From an uncultured Bacteroidota bacterium (lineage in GTDB: Bacteria; Bacteroidota; Bacteroidia; Flavobacteriales; Flavobacteriaceae), in assembly GCA_902566635.1 (NCBI GenBank), contig CACFJP010000003.1:45531-109530 (forward strand): DNA of 64,000 bases, in the 5' to 3' direction. Below are positions 1-7,967 of the stretch, piece after piece (position 1 is the stretch's first letter; the number at the start of each line of letters is the position of its first letter). The notes beneath the pieces were generated by a model that saw nothing but the letters and a program-made list of their open reading frames with translations, was not told the origin of the DNA and made no database searches. The translations under genes and the position numbers were made by a program.

Positions 1-1326
1 GAACCTCAGGTCATATTTAATGAAGTTAGTGAGTCTCAAGAAACTTTGCCATCATTTTCCCAGACAGATAATTTAAAGGAGTTTATCGCCGAATATTCAG
101 AAACTCCATATGATGAGACTTATAAAACCAGAGCCCAACTCGGGACCTACGCAAATACACTTTTCGACCTTAAAGAAGGTGAGGTTTTCGGACCATATAA
201 AGATGAAAATCACTTTAAACTCTCTCGCATGATGGATTTCGATCGAGGAGGTTCTGTTAAGGCACGTCATATATTGATTGCTTATGAAGGATCACAAAGT
301 GCATCTAGCGATGTGACTAGAACAAAAAACGAAGCAAGAAAAGAGGCTTATAATGTTCTTCGTTTGGTACGTGCCAATGGTTCTGACTTTGCCGATCTGG
401 CAAGAACTTACTCTGATGGTCCATCTAAAAACAGAGGTGGTGATCTTGGATTTTTTAGACGTGGCGATATGGTTAAAGCGTTTAATGATTATGTATTTTC
501 AAAGCCAACTGGTTCAATTGGCGTTGTTGAAACAGATTTTGGTTATCATGTGATTGAGGTACAAGAAAAAGAAGATGTAGTCTTGATTGCATCTGTTGTC
601 AAAAAAATTATACCATCAGAATCTACAAGCAATGAAGTTTTTCGATTGGCTACAGAATTTGAAATAAAAAGTAAGAAAAACGGATTTTCAACTGCATCAG
701 AGTCATTTGGGTACGATCTTCGCAACGCAACAAATCTAAAGCTTATGGATGAAAGCATTCCAGGTCTTGGTGTTCAGCGTACCATTGTGAAATGGTCTTT
801 TGAAGAAAAAACAAGCGTTAGTGATATAAAACGATTTGACCTTCTTGGTGGTGGATATGTTGTTGCTGAGTTGATAGAAAAATTATCAGCTGGAACGTCA
901 AGTGTAGAAGATGCAAGAAATGCGGTACAAGCTAAACTAATGCAAGACAAAAAGTATGATCTTCTCAGTTTGAAATATGGCAGTGATGTATCTCTTGCAA
1001 CAATCGCAGAGCAGTATGGACAAAACATTTTAACCTCATCAGCGATCAATGCAGCAGCAGGCTCAATTGCTGGCGCAGGTACAGAGCCATTTGTGGTGGG
1101 GTCAGGTTTTTCACTTGAAATGAATAAGACCTCAGCATTGATTCAGGGAAAACAAGGAATATTTGTGTTAGAAGTTGATTTATTTGAAGAATCAATTCCA
1201 TTGCCCTCTTACGATGGTTACTCGAGTTCGTTAAATGAAAACGTTTTGAGTCGTCTTCAACCATTGACAGACGAGGTTATTCGCAATCATTATGAAGTGG
1301 TTGACAATAGGTTCGACTATTTTTAA
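1..1326 (+). CDS. PpiD-like peptidylprolyl isomerase (5' end outside window)
   Basis: The reading frame is open from base 1, so the N-terminus lies outside the window; 441 residues are visible. A parvulin (PpiC-type) rotamase domain covers about visible residues 86-190, beginning KARHILIAYEG and containing the family signatures FADLARTYSDGPSKNRGGDLG and TDFGYHVIEV. The long C-terminal part, ending near residue 441, resembles the second half of Bacteroidota PpiD/SurA-like chaperones. Such proteins are anchored in the inner membrane and catalyse proline isomerisation while chaperoning outer-membrane proteins in the periplasm. The N-terminal membrane anchor expected for PpiD cannot be checked here. 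A TTG at base 46 is not the true start because the frame continues upstream. Confidence 0.88.
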   Translation, partial: EPQVIFNEVSESQETLPSFSQTDNLKEFIAEYSETPYDETYKTRAQLGTYANTLFDLKEGEVFGPYKDENHFKLSRMMDFDRGGSVKARHILIAYEGSQSASSDVTRTKNEARKEAYNVLRLVRANGSDFADLARTYSDGPSKNRGGDLGFFRRGDMVKAFNDYVFSKPTGSIGVVETDFGYHVIEVQEKEDVVLIASVVKKIIPSESTSNEVFRLATEFEIKSKKNGFSTASESFGYDLRNATNLKLMDESIPGLGVQRTIVKWSFEEKTSVSDIKRFDLLGGGYVVAELIEKLSAGTSSVEDARNAVQAKLMQDKKYDLLSLKYGSDVSLATIAEQYGQNILTSSAINAAAGSIAGAGTEPFVVGSGFSLEMNKTSALIQGKQGIFVLEVDLFEESIPLPSYDGYSSSLNENVLSRLQPLTDEVIRNHYEVVDNRFDYF

Positions 1327-1354
1327 TTTAGCAATAAACATTTCCATGCATTGA

Positions 1355-1396
1355 AAAGTTCTTTTAAATATAGTATTTTGATTTGAAAAGAACTTT
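1355..1396. repeat. 11-bp perfect inverted repeat between convergent genes
   Basis: AAAGTTCTTTT at 1355-1365 is repeated as its exact reverse complement at 1386-1396, with a 20-base spacer. It lies between the 3' ends of the ppiD-like gene and the DUF456 gene, where a bidirectional terminator would be useful. The stem is AU-rich and no clear T-run follows on either strand, so a terminator role is only inferred. Confidence 0.4.
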
Positions 1397-1411
1397 AGGT
1401 TGCTGGGGCTT

Positions 1412-1909
1412 TTATAAATAAAACAATTCTTTGTGTTTCAAAAAAATATTGACAAACAAAACTAAATAAACGACTGCGAGGGTGAACTTCATCATTGTTC
1501 CAGCTAAAAATCCTACCAAGGAACCAAAGGCAGCACCAACAGCTTTTTTGAAGTCTGAATTTTGCGTTATCTCACCAGCTAATGCTCCTAAAAAAGGACC
1601 AAAAACCAGTCCTATTGGCCCAAAGAAAAATCCGATGAGAAGACCAATGCCCGAACCAATAGTACCCATTCGTGTACCACCTAGTTTTTTTGTGCCCCAT
1701 ACAGGAAGTAAAGCATCGAGTAAAAAAATGACAAGAGCGATAATAAATGTAAGTGTCAAAAAGGTTGTGTTTGATGGAACACTGTCTGTTAGATGGAGTA
1801 CAAGCAAGCCCAGCCAACTGCAGACTGGCCCTGGGATGATGGGTAAAAAACTGGCTGCTACGCCCAACAGTATTAGCAGACCACTAAAAATGAGTAATAT
1901 GATGTCCAT
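1412..1909 (-). CDS. DUF456 family membrane protein
   Basis: A 165-residue, very hydrophobic protein with glycine-rich membrane helices. An N-terminal helix is followed by the LPIIPGPVCSWLGLLVLHL segment, a helix near residues 50-70, and a Gly-rich repeat region around residues 85-135 (for example GSGIGLLIGFFFGPIGLVFG and AFGSLVGFLAG). This arrangement is the hallmark of DUF456, a widespread inner-membrane family of unknown function. Convergent with the upstream isomerase gene. A 149-codon open frame on the opposite strand is a shadow of this gene. Confidence 0.8.
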   Translation of the reverse strand: MDIILLIFSGLLILLGVAASFLPIIPGPVCSWLGLLVLHLTDSVPSNTTFLTLTFIIALVIFLLDALLPVWGTKKLGGTRMGTIGSGIGLLIGFFFGPIGLVFGPFLGALAGEITQNSDFKKAVGAAFGSLVGFLAGTMMKFTLAVVYLVLFVNIFLKHKELFYL

Positions 1910-1993
1910 GGAAAAAAATTGGCAATGCTAAATTAGCGAAGTGGGAGTATTATGCAAATGATTCCATAATTTTTTTTGTACTTTTCATAACCA

Positions 1994-2434
1994 ATGTTGA
2001 GGGCATTATTTATTGGGATATTAATATTGACGAATTCTTGCAACCAAACTGATTCAGAGCAAATTCGCAAGCCCAATACTGCTTGGCAATCAACAGATCA
2101 ACCCCCTGTATATCCTGGATGCGAGAGCAGAGAAACAACGACTGAACAATGGGATTGTTTCCAAGCATCGATTTCTCGATCGATAAGCATGGCTTTTACA
2201 GAAAATCCTTTACCACTTCAAGCCAATGCGCCAAAATCTGTGACTCTTTATGTAGAAGTTGATCAAAGTGGTAAAGTGATGTTCAAAGGAGTTGAACCTG
2301 ACTCACACAAGGCAATTCTTCATGCCATGCAAATAGCCATTGATAAATTACCAACTGTAAGCCCAGCAACAAAAACAAATGTAGGGGTTACTGCTCAAGT
2401 GCAATTTCGCATACCTATTCTACTTCAAAACTAA
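1994..2434 (+). CDS. Small lipoprotein with TonB C-terminal-like domain
   Basis: 146 residues. The N-terminus MLRALFIGILILTNSC is a short lipoprotein signal with the lipobox Cys at residue 16. The mature part begins with a QPPVYPGCES segment and a second Cys in a WDCFQ context, the pattern often seen in Bacteroidota proteins related to the TonB C-terminal domain (P-x-Y-P-G-C-E ... C-F). It continues with SVTLYVEVDQSGKVMFKGVE, which fits the first strands of that fold. There is no TonB transmembrane or proline-rich region, so an energy-transducing role is unlikely; exact function unknown. It lies 12 bases before ruvC on the same strand. Confidence 0.6.
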   Translation: MLRALFIGILILTNSCNQTDSEQIRKPNTAWQSTDQPPVYPGCESRETTTEQWDCFQASISRSISMAFTENPLPLQANAPKSVTLYVEVDQSGKVMFKGVEPDSHKAILHAMQIAIDKLPTVSPATKTNVGVTAQVQFRIPILLQN

Positions 2435-2446
2435 TATGATAAAACA

Positions 2447-3013
2447 ATGAAAGAGACAATTTCTAGCTCGAGACGTATCATTCTTGGCATTGACCCAGGA
2501 ACAACGATAATGGGTTATGGTCTTATCACAGTCGATGGAAAAAAAATGAAGATTCTTCACATGGATGAATTGGTGATGAAATCTAAAGAAAATCACTATT
2601 TGCGTTTGCAAAAGATTTTTGAAAAGACCATCGAGATAATTGATAAATTTCACCCAGATGAAATGGCTTTGGAAGCACCTTTTTTTGGAAAAAACGTTCA
2701 GTCAATGTTGAAGTTAGGTCGTGCACAAGGGGTAGCCATGGCTGCTGGATTATCACGAGAGTTAGCAATAACGGAGTATTCCCCCAGAAAAATAAAAATG
2801 GCTATCACAGGCAATGGAAACGCCTCCAAGGAGCAGGTTGCCCGAATGCTTCAACAATTGGTGGATCTCAAAACCCTACCCAAAAACCTTGATGCTACTG
2901 ATGGGTTGGCAGCTGCTGTCTGTCACTTTTTCAACCCTCCTCAGGAATCTGGAAAAACCTATTCGAGTTGGGACTCGTTTGTCAAACAAGAGACACATCG
3001 CGTTAAGAGATAG
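2447..3013 (+). CDS. ruvC: Holliday junction resolvase RuvC
   Basis: 188 residues, normal RuvC length. The RNase H-like fold carries the four acidic catalytic residues: D16 in GIDPGTTIMGYG, E76 in LEAPFFGKN, and D149 and D152 in the LDATDGLAAAVCH motif. The protein cuts Holliday junctions symmetrically, working with RuvAB in recombinational repair. ruvA and ruvB are not in the window. The stop is separated from the hemW start by one base, so the two are co-transcribed. Confidence 0.95.
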   Translation: MKETISSSRRIILGIDPGTTIMGYGLITVDGKKMKILHMDELVMKSKENHYLRLQKIFEKTIEIIDKFHPDEMALEAPFFGKNVQSMLKLGRAQGVAMAAGLSRELAITEYSPRKIKMAITGNGNASKEQVARMLQQLVDLKTLPKNLDATDGLAAAVCHFFNPPQESGKTYSSWDSFVKQETHRVKR

Positions 3014-3014
3014 C

Positions 3015-4157
3015 ATGGCGGGAATATATCTACATATTCCTTTTTGTAAAAATGCATGTCATTATTGTAACTTCCATTTTTCGACCTCGATGCGCTATGT
3101 TGATGATATGGTGGCTGCAATTCAACAAGAAATTCGACTGCGAAAAGAAGATGCTAAAAAACCTTTAAAGACAATCTATTTTGGTGGTGGAACACCATCA
3201 GTGCTTACCCCTGCTCAACTCCAATTATTGATCGATGAAGTTAACCAGTGTTATGACCTGGTGAAAAACCCCGAAATCACCCTTGAAGCCAACCCCGATG
3301 ATTTGTCCAAAGCGTATATGCGTGACATTGAAAAGCTAGGCATTAATCGCCTTTCGATAGGCGTACAATCGTTTTTGGATGATGATTTAACCCTGATGAA
3401 TCGCGTCCACAATGGCAGTAAAGCCATTAATTCAGTGCAGAACGCAAAAGCAATTTTTAACAACCTATCGATTGACTTGCTTTATGGCAATCCAAATACG
3501 ACGCTAGATGATTGGAAACAAAATCTTGATTATGCCCTTCAACTAGATGTACCACACATTTCATCATACGCACTCACCCTTGAGCCTAAAACAGCTCTTG
3601 AACGTTTTGTAAACAAGGGGGTTATTTCTCTTTTGGACGAACACCAAGTGGAGGCACAGTTCAATTATTTAGTTGATACCCTTACTTCCAGGGGTTATGA
3701 TCACTATGAATTGTCAAGTTTTGGAAAACCGGGATACCATTCGCGCAACAACACTGGTTATTGGAAAGGCAAAACTTACTTGGGTATTGGTCCTTCAGCT
3801 CATGGTTTTGATGGTGTTCAGCGATATTGGAATGTGAGCAATAATGCAAATTATATGCAAAAGATAACACAGGGCGAACTGCCACAAACGATAGAAAAGT
3901 TGAGTGTAATTGATAGATACAACGAATCAATTATGATTGGGTTGCGCGCATCTTGGGGTGTATCTCTAAAGGCAATGGAAAGAAATTTGGGACTGCGTTA
4001 TCGTCAGCATCTTGAGGAGCAAGCCAAACGATTTATAGAAGAAGGATTGTTGCATATTGAAAACAATGCGATAAAAACCACTCGAAATGGTGCATTTTTA
4101 GCTGACGGAATTTCTGCAGACTTATTTCTTATTGACTTGCTTGGTGCATCGTCGTGA
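3015..4157 (+). CDS. hemW: Radical SAM heme chaperone HemW
   Basis: 380 residues from ATG 3015, one base after the ruvC stop. The frame is open further upstream, but that part overlaps ruvC. The radical SAM cluster motif is C11-x3-C15-x2-C18 in the context HIPFCKNACHYCNFHFS; the Phe after the third cysteine pair is typical of HemW rather than HemN. It also has the YFGGGTPS and LGIGPSAHGF family segments. HemW carries heme and is involved in its insertion into cytochromes; it is commonly mis-annotated as coproporphyrinogen III dehydrogenase. The last 29 bases overlap the 3' end of the convergent dipeptidase gene. Confidence 0.9.
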   Translation: MAGIYLHIPFCKNACHYCNFHFSTSMRYVDDMVAAIQQEIRLRKEDAKKPLKTIYFGGGTPSVLTPAQLQLLIDEVNQCYDLVKNPEITLEANPDDLSKAYMRDIEKLGINRLSIGVQSFLDDDLTLMNRVHNGSKAINSVQNAKAIFNNLSIDLLYGNPNTTLDDWKQNLDYALQLDVPHISSYALTLEPKTALERFVNKGVISLLDEHQVEAQFNYLVDTLTSRGYDHYELSSFGKPGYHSRNNTGYWKGKTYLGIGPSAHGFDGVQRYWNVSNNANYMQKITQGELPQTIEKLSVIDRYNESIMIGLRASWGVSLKAMERNLGLRYRQHLEEQAKRFIEEGLLHIENNAIKTTRNGAFLADGISADLFLIDLLGASS

Positions 4158-5526
4158 AGTGTTTATAAAAATGCGGAATTGTCTCGATCCCTTTTAAAAA
4201 GTTATATAAACCAAAATGCTCATTAGGGGAGTGAATTGCATCACTGTCGAGACCAAAGCCCATCAATACGATCTTGCTTTTCAGGGTTTCTTCAAATAAT
4301 GCCACGATTGGAATACTCCCTCCATCGCGCACTGGTATGGGGGCTTTACCAAAGGTTTCAACGTATGCTTTTGATGCTGCTTGAAATTCCAAACCATCGG
4401 GATGCATTACATATGCCTCTCCTCCGTGATGAGGCGTGACTTTTACTGTCACACCTTTGGGAGCGATTGAAACAAAATGATCCATAAATAGTTTTGTAAT
4501 TTCTTTTGAATTTTGATTTGGCACCAATCGCATTGATATTTTTGCATAGGCCTTTGATGCAATAACAGTTTTTGCGCCTTCACCAATATATCCTCCCCAG
4601 ATGCCATTGACATCAAGGGTTGGGCGAATGGATTTGCGCTCTAGTGTAGAATAGCCTTTTTCTCCATAAACCGATTCAATTTCAAGTGCGCTTTGATAGT
4701 TTTCTAATGAAAATGGGATTTGTTTGAATTGCTCTCGTTCTGCAGCATTGAGTTCTTCCACTTTATCGTAAAAGCCTGGAATGGTCACTCGATTGTTTTT
4801 GTCGTGGAGGGACGCCACCATTTTGGTCAGTATGTTTATCGGATTGGCAACTGCCCCACCATAAAGACCTGAATGCAAGTCACGATTCGGTCCAGTGATT
4901 TCCACTTCTACATAGCTCATTCCACGTAGACCAGTAGTGATGGAAGGAATGTCGTTGGCAAGCATACTAGTATCGGAAATCAGTATTACATCATTGGCGA
5001 GTTTGTCGGTATTTTTTCGAACAAAAGTTTCCAGGTTGTCACTGCCCACTTCTTCCTCACCTTCAATCATAAATTTAACATTACAAGGAATGCCACCATT
5101 TTGCTCCATCACTTCAAGTGCTTTGATATGCATAAACATTTGCCCTTTGTCATCACAAGCACCACGCGCAAAAATGGCTCCTTCCGGATGAATATCTGTT
5201 TTTCTTATTTTTGGTTCAAAAGGTGGCGTGTCCCATAAATCAAGCGGATCGGGTGGTTGTACGTCATAATGTCCGTAAACGAGTACAGTTGGTAGCGAAG
5301 GTTCAATCATTTTCTCGCCATAGACTATAGGATAACCTGCAGTTGGACAGAGTTCTGTGTGTGTGCATCCTGCAGCAGTGAGGGCATCTTCCACTGCTTG
5401 TGCAGCAGTTTGCATGTGCGATGCGTAGTTCGAATCTGCACTAATAGAGGGTATACGTATGAGAGAAAACAGTTCTTCAAGAAAGCGTTTTTTGTTTTTT
5501 TCGATGTAGGTAGCTTGTGCTGACAT
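4129..5526 (-). CDS. M20 family dipeptidase
   Basis: 465 residues, typical of M20 dipeptidases of the CNDP/PepV-like group. Metal-site motifs are visible: VYGHYDVQPPDP (His and Asp), GACDDKGQ (bridging Asp), EGEEEVGS (general base and ligand Glu), an ISDTSML Asp, and the C-terminal IHSPNEHF His. It has an inserted dimerisation domain around residues 200-380. It hydrolyses dipeptides or small peptides in the cytoplasm using two divalent metal ions; exact substrate is not evident. Its 3' end overlaps hemW tail to tail. Confidence 0.88.
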   Translation of the reverse strand: MSAQATYIEKNKKRFLEELFSLIRIPSISADSNYASHMQTAAQAVEDALTAAGCTHTELCPTAGYPIVYGEKMIEPSLPTVLVYGHYDVQPPDPLDLWDTPPFEPKIRKTDIHPEGAIFARGACDDKGQMFMHIKALEVMEQNGGIPCNVKFMIEGEEEVGSDNLETFVRKNTDKLANDVILISDTSMLANDIPSITTGLRGMSYVEVEITGPNRDLHSGLYGGAVANPINILTKMVASLHDKNNRVTIPGFYDKVEELNAAEREQFKQIPFSLENYQSALEIESVYGEKGYSTLERKSIRPTLDVNGIWGGYIGEGAKTVIASKAYAKISMRLVPNQNSKEITKLFMDHFVSIAPKGVTVKVTPHHGGEAYVMHPDGLEFQAASKAYVETFGKAPIPVRDGGSIPIVALFEETLKSKIVLMGFGLDSDAIHSPNEHFGLYNFLKGIETIPHFYKHFTTMHQASQ

Positions 5527-5587
5527 AATGTTGAATTGAATACGAATATATCGTATAATTTAGAGATAAAAAATCGCTAAATGTGAT

Positions 5588-5595
5588 TATATTTG
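5588..5595 (+). promoter_or_regulatory. Promoter -7 box (TATATTTG) for tRNA-Leu
   Basis: Exact match to the Bacteroidota TAnnTTTG element. With its final G at -7, transcription would begin near 5602, seven bases before the mature tRNA 5' end. No clear TTG -33 element is seen at the expected distance. Confidence 0.6.
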
Positions 5596-5608
5596 CAACC
5601 CATTATTA

Positions 5609-5690
5609 GCGGGTGTGGTGAAATTGGTAGACACGCTAGATTTAGGATCTAGTGCTTCACGGCGTGGGGGTTCGAGTCCCTTCACCCGCA
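5609..5690 (+). tRNA. tRNA-Leu (anticodon TAG)
   Basis: An 82-base class II tRNA. Acceptor arms GCGGGTG (5609-5615) and CACCCGC (5683-5689) pair fully, followed by discriminator A. The anticodon stem CTAGA/TCTAG encloses loop TTTAGGA with anticodon TAG (reads CUA and related Leu codons). The long variable arm (TGCTTCACGGCG) is typical of tRNA-Leu. The T loop GGTTCGAGTCC is canonical. A complete CCA is not encoded. Confidence 0.97.
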
Positions 5691-5697
5691 CAAAAAT

Positions 5698-5727
5698 ACC
5701 CTTAACTCCAATCAGTTAAGGGTTTTT
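5698..5727 (+). terminator. Intrinsic terminator of tRNA-Leu
   Basis: A perfect 10-bp stem, ACCCTTAACT (5698-5707) pairing with AGTTAAGGGT (5714-5723), around a 6-base loop and followed by a run of five T. It starts eight bases after the tRNA. It may also act for hemD on the other strand. Confidence 0.85.
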
Positions 5728-5757
5728 ATATTTTATGCGATCAATAAACGAAGTAGA

Positions 5758-6504
5758 CTATCGCTTGTTTGCCTTGGCAATATACTCGTCGAGTGCTTTA
5801 GTCATTGAAGGATTGGTAGGGGTAGGCGCGAGGATATCGATTCGCAAATTAGCGGCCTCAGCGGCTTTGACTGTACTATTTCCAAACACAGCAATACGTG
5901 TATTGTTTTGCTGAAAGTCTGGGAAATTGTGAAACAATGACTCAATCCCTGAAGGACTAAAAAACACCAAAATATCATAATATACATCACGTAAATCTGA
6001 TAAATCGCTGATGACAGTGTTGTAAAACACACCTTTTTTCCAGTTAATTTCGAGCTTATCAAGCGCCTCAGGAACACTTGGTTTGAGCACATCTGAACAG
6101 GGTAGTAAAAAGTTTTCGCTTTTGTGCTTGCCAATCAGCTCGATCAAATCTGAAAACGTTCGTGTTCCAACATAGACTTTTCTCTTACGATAAACCACAT
6201 ATTTCTGAAGATAATAAGCAACAGCTTCAGATTGACAGAAATACTTTATGGTAGAGGGAACAGGGTATCGCATCTCTTCTGCAAGTCTGAAAAAATGATC
6301 TACAGAATTTCGACTTGTCAAAATAATTGCTGAAAATTTAATCAGATCAATTTTTTGCTTGCGAACCTCTCTTGCAGCAACTCCTTCAACGTGAATAAAA
6401 GGTCTAAAGTCAATGGCAACTTTTCTCTTCTCAACAAGTTGGTTGTAGGGTGAGTTTTCAATAGCTGGTTCGGGTTGTGAAACAAGAATCGTTTTTACTT
6501 TCAT
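5758..6504 (-). CDS. hemD: Uroporphyrinogen-III synthase
   Basis: 248 residues, the usual HemD length. HemD sequences are poorly conserved. The call rests on the bilobed pattern: an N-terminal KTILVSQPEPA strand, the SAIILTSRNSVDHFF motif of the first lobe, and LVFFSPSGIESLF-like DILVFFSPSGIESL and IAVFGNSTVKAA segments of the second. The DUF4271 gene immediately upstream (7-base gap) is the usual partner in Bacteroidota. The enzyme cyclises hydroxymethylbilane to uroporphyrinogen III in heme and siroheme synthesis. Confidence 0.86.
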   Translation of the reverse strand: MKVKTILVSQPEPAIENSPYNQLVEKRKVAIDFRPFIHVEGVAAREVRKQKIDLIKFSAIILTSRNSVDHFFRLAEEMRYPVPSTIKYFCQSEAVAYYLQKYVVYRKRKVYVGTRTFSDLIELIGKHKSENFLLPCSDVLKPSVPEALDKLEINWKKGVFYNTVISDLSDLRDVYYDILVFFSPSGIESLFHNFPDFQQNNTRIAVFGNSTVKAAEAANLRIDILAPTPTNPSMTKALDEYIAKANKR

Positions 6505-6511
6505 AAAGGTA

Positions 6512-7177
6512 TTATGTGTTGGTTTGATTCAGTGAGACGAACAAGACCCAAATGGGTCCAATTTCGAGGGTGCAAATATAAGAAATAAATAGTATTTTCT
6601 TTTTTTGTATCAATTGTTGATAAGGTTTGGCAAAGGACTGATATCCAATGATGTAATACAGAATGTAAATCAGACCCACACCCCCCCAGTATATTTGGTG
6701 ATCAATTGGAGGGTAGTTTGAGAATAAGATAGATATAAACAGTATAAATGCTGCTTTGGTTTTTAACAGCCCTCTGCGCAAAATCACTTCAAGCAACATG
6801 CGCCATGACTTCCAAAACAATCCGATGATAAATTCTAAGACAAACTTGGCAGTAGTATACCCAAGCCACACGCCGATAACCAAGTAAATTGGTGTTAGCT
6901 CATTAATCAAATGGAAATTAACCAAAAGTTTATAAACGAAATACCCAAATACAAGTCCACGAAAAGCAAAGGAGATGATGTCTTGAATTTTTATGTTTTC
7001 TGAGGGAGCGTTAATTTTTTTGGTCGAAGGAATGTTAGATTGGCTGATACGAGTGATCGAAAAAAACAATACTTGGTCTCTTATTTTAATCATGATTAAA
7101 ATACACAAGATTAGTAATGAATACCACATGGCAGTGGAATCATCAGAAGTGTATGGCAATAAAGTATATTCTCTCAC
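6512..7177 (-). CDS. DUF4271 membrane protein
   Basis: 221 residues with about six predicted membrane helices (for example WYSLLILCILIMIKI, ISFAFRGLVFGYFVYKLL, AAFILFISILFSN and VGLIYILYYIIGYQS) and a conserved YTTAKFVLEFIIGLFWK-like central segment. This matches DUF4271, a Bacteroidota family that usually sits directly before hemD, as here. Function unknown. The start is GTG at 7177; a TACTTTTG box lies just upstream and predicts a transcript beginning at or next to that codon. Confidence 0.78.
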   Translation of the reverse strand: MREYTLLPYTSDDSTAMWYSLLILCILIMIKIRDQVLFFSITRISQSNIPSTKKINAPSENIKIQDIISFAFRGLVFGYFVYKLLVNFHLINELTPIYLVIGVWLGYTTAKFVLEFIIGLFWKSWRMLLEVILRRGLLKTKAAFILFISILFSNYPPIDHQIYWGGVGLIYILYYIIGYQSFAKPYQQLIQKKKILFISYICTLEIGPIWVLFVSLNQTNT

Positions 7178-7181
7178 AGTG

Positions 7182-7189
7182 CAAAAGTA
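7182..7189 (-). promoter_or_regulatory. Promoter -7 box (TACTTTTG) for DUF4271-hemD
   Basis: Matches TAnnTTTG on the minus strand. A TTG lies 16 bases further upstream, slightly closer than the usual 17-23. The predicted +1 (about 7175) falls inside the GTG start codon, implying a leaderless or nearly leaderless mRNA. Confidence 0.5.
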
Positions 7190-7223
7190 AACAATGGTGT
7201 GGGAACAAGACCACCGAATTCCC

Positions 7224-7231
7224 TACTTTTG
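7224..7231 (+). promoter_or_regulatory. Promoter -7 box (TACTTTTG) for the glycosyltransferase-pyrC run
   Basis: Matches TAnnTTTG and lies 13 bases before ATG 7245, predicting a leader of about seven bases. It is divergent from the DUF4271 box. No convincing -33 TTG is seen. Confidence 0.45.
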
Positions 7232-7244
7232 TTTTGCGTATATC

Positions 7245-7967
7245 ATGAAAGAAAAGCTAGTTATTGTTCCCACCTACAACGAAGCCGAAAACATTGAGGA
7301 ATTGGTTGCTGATGTGATGGCTTTAGTTTGTCCTTTTGACATGCTGGTTGTGGATGATGATTCTCCTGACGGAACTGCTCAATTGGTAGAAGCACTGCAG
7401 ACAAAATACAAAGACCGTTTACACCTTCTGAAACGACAAAAAAAAGAAGGCTTGGGTCCTGCTTATGTCGAGGCATTTCGATGGGCATTGGATCGAAATT
7501 ATCAGTATTTATTTGAAATGGATGCTGATTTTTCTCATGACCCTTATGACCTGAATAAATTATACGATATACTGCAGCATGATAAGGCAGATGTTGTTGT
7601 GGGTTCGAGATATGTTCGTGGAATTCAAGTCATCAATTGGCCTTTGTCTCGAATTTTATTGTCCTATTTTGCCTCACTATACGTTCGTTTAATTACTCAA
7701 ATTCCAATTAAAGATACCACTGCTGGCTTTGTTGGATATAAAAAAGAAGTGATTCAAACTATAATACAAGAAAACATTCGTTTTTCTGGCTATGCTTTTC
7801 AGATTGAAATGAAATTCAAAGCATGGGTCAAGAATTTTCGTTTGAAGGAGATTCCTGTTGTATTCACAGATCGAACGCGTGGGGTTTCAAAAATGAATCG
7901 ATCAATTATTAGCGAAGCTATTTTTGGTATAATTTTGATGAAAATAAAAAGCTGGTATGCCAAATAA
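7245..7967 (+). CDS. Polyprenol monophosphomannose synthase-like GT2 glycosyltransferase
   Basis: 240 residues from ATG 7245; the open frame extends to 7194, but a promoter box lies between. GT-A fold of family GT2: VIVPTYNEAENIEEL at the N-terminus, DDDSPDGTA for nucleotide binding, MDADFSHDP as the DxD-type metal motif, and GSRYVRG and DTTAGFVGYK downstream. These match dolichol/polyprenol-phosphate mannosyltransferases without a membrane tail. It probably transfers mannose from GDP-mannose to undecaprenyl phosphate at the membrane for envelope glycan synthesis or protein O-glycosylation. Overlaps pyrC by 11 bases; the glycosyltransferase-pyrC-DUF4296 order is common in Bacteroidota. Confidence 0.88.
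   Translation: MKEKLVIVPTYNEAENIEELVADVMALVCPFDMLVVDDDSPDGTAQLVEALQTKYKDRLHLLKRQKKEGLGPAYVEAFRWALDRNYQYLFEMDADFSHDPYDLNKLYDILQHDKADVVVGSRYVRGIQVINWPLSRILLSYFASLYVRLITQIPIKDTTAGFVGYKKEVIQTIIQENIRFSGYAFQIEMKFKAWVKNFRLKEIPVVFTDRTRGVSKMNRSIISEAIFGIILMKIKSWYAK

Noticed and set aside
1482..1931. 149-codon plus-strand open frame
   Set aside because: Lies wholly opposite the DUF456 gene, has low-complexity Lys/Pro/Ser composition and no recognisable domain; a shadow frame.
2814..3014. Extended N-terminus for HemW
   Set aside because: These codons lie inside ruvC; the radical SAM protein begins naturally at MAGIYLHIPFC from ATG 3015.
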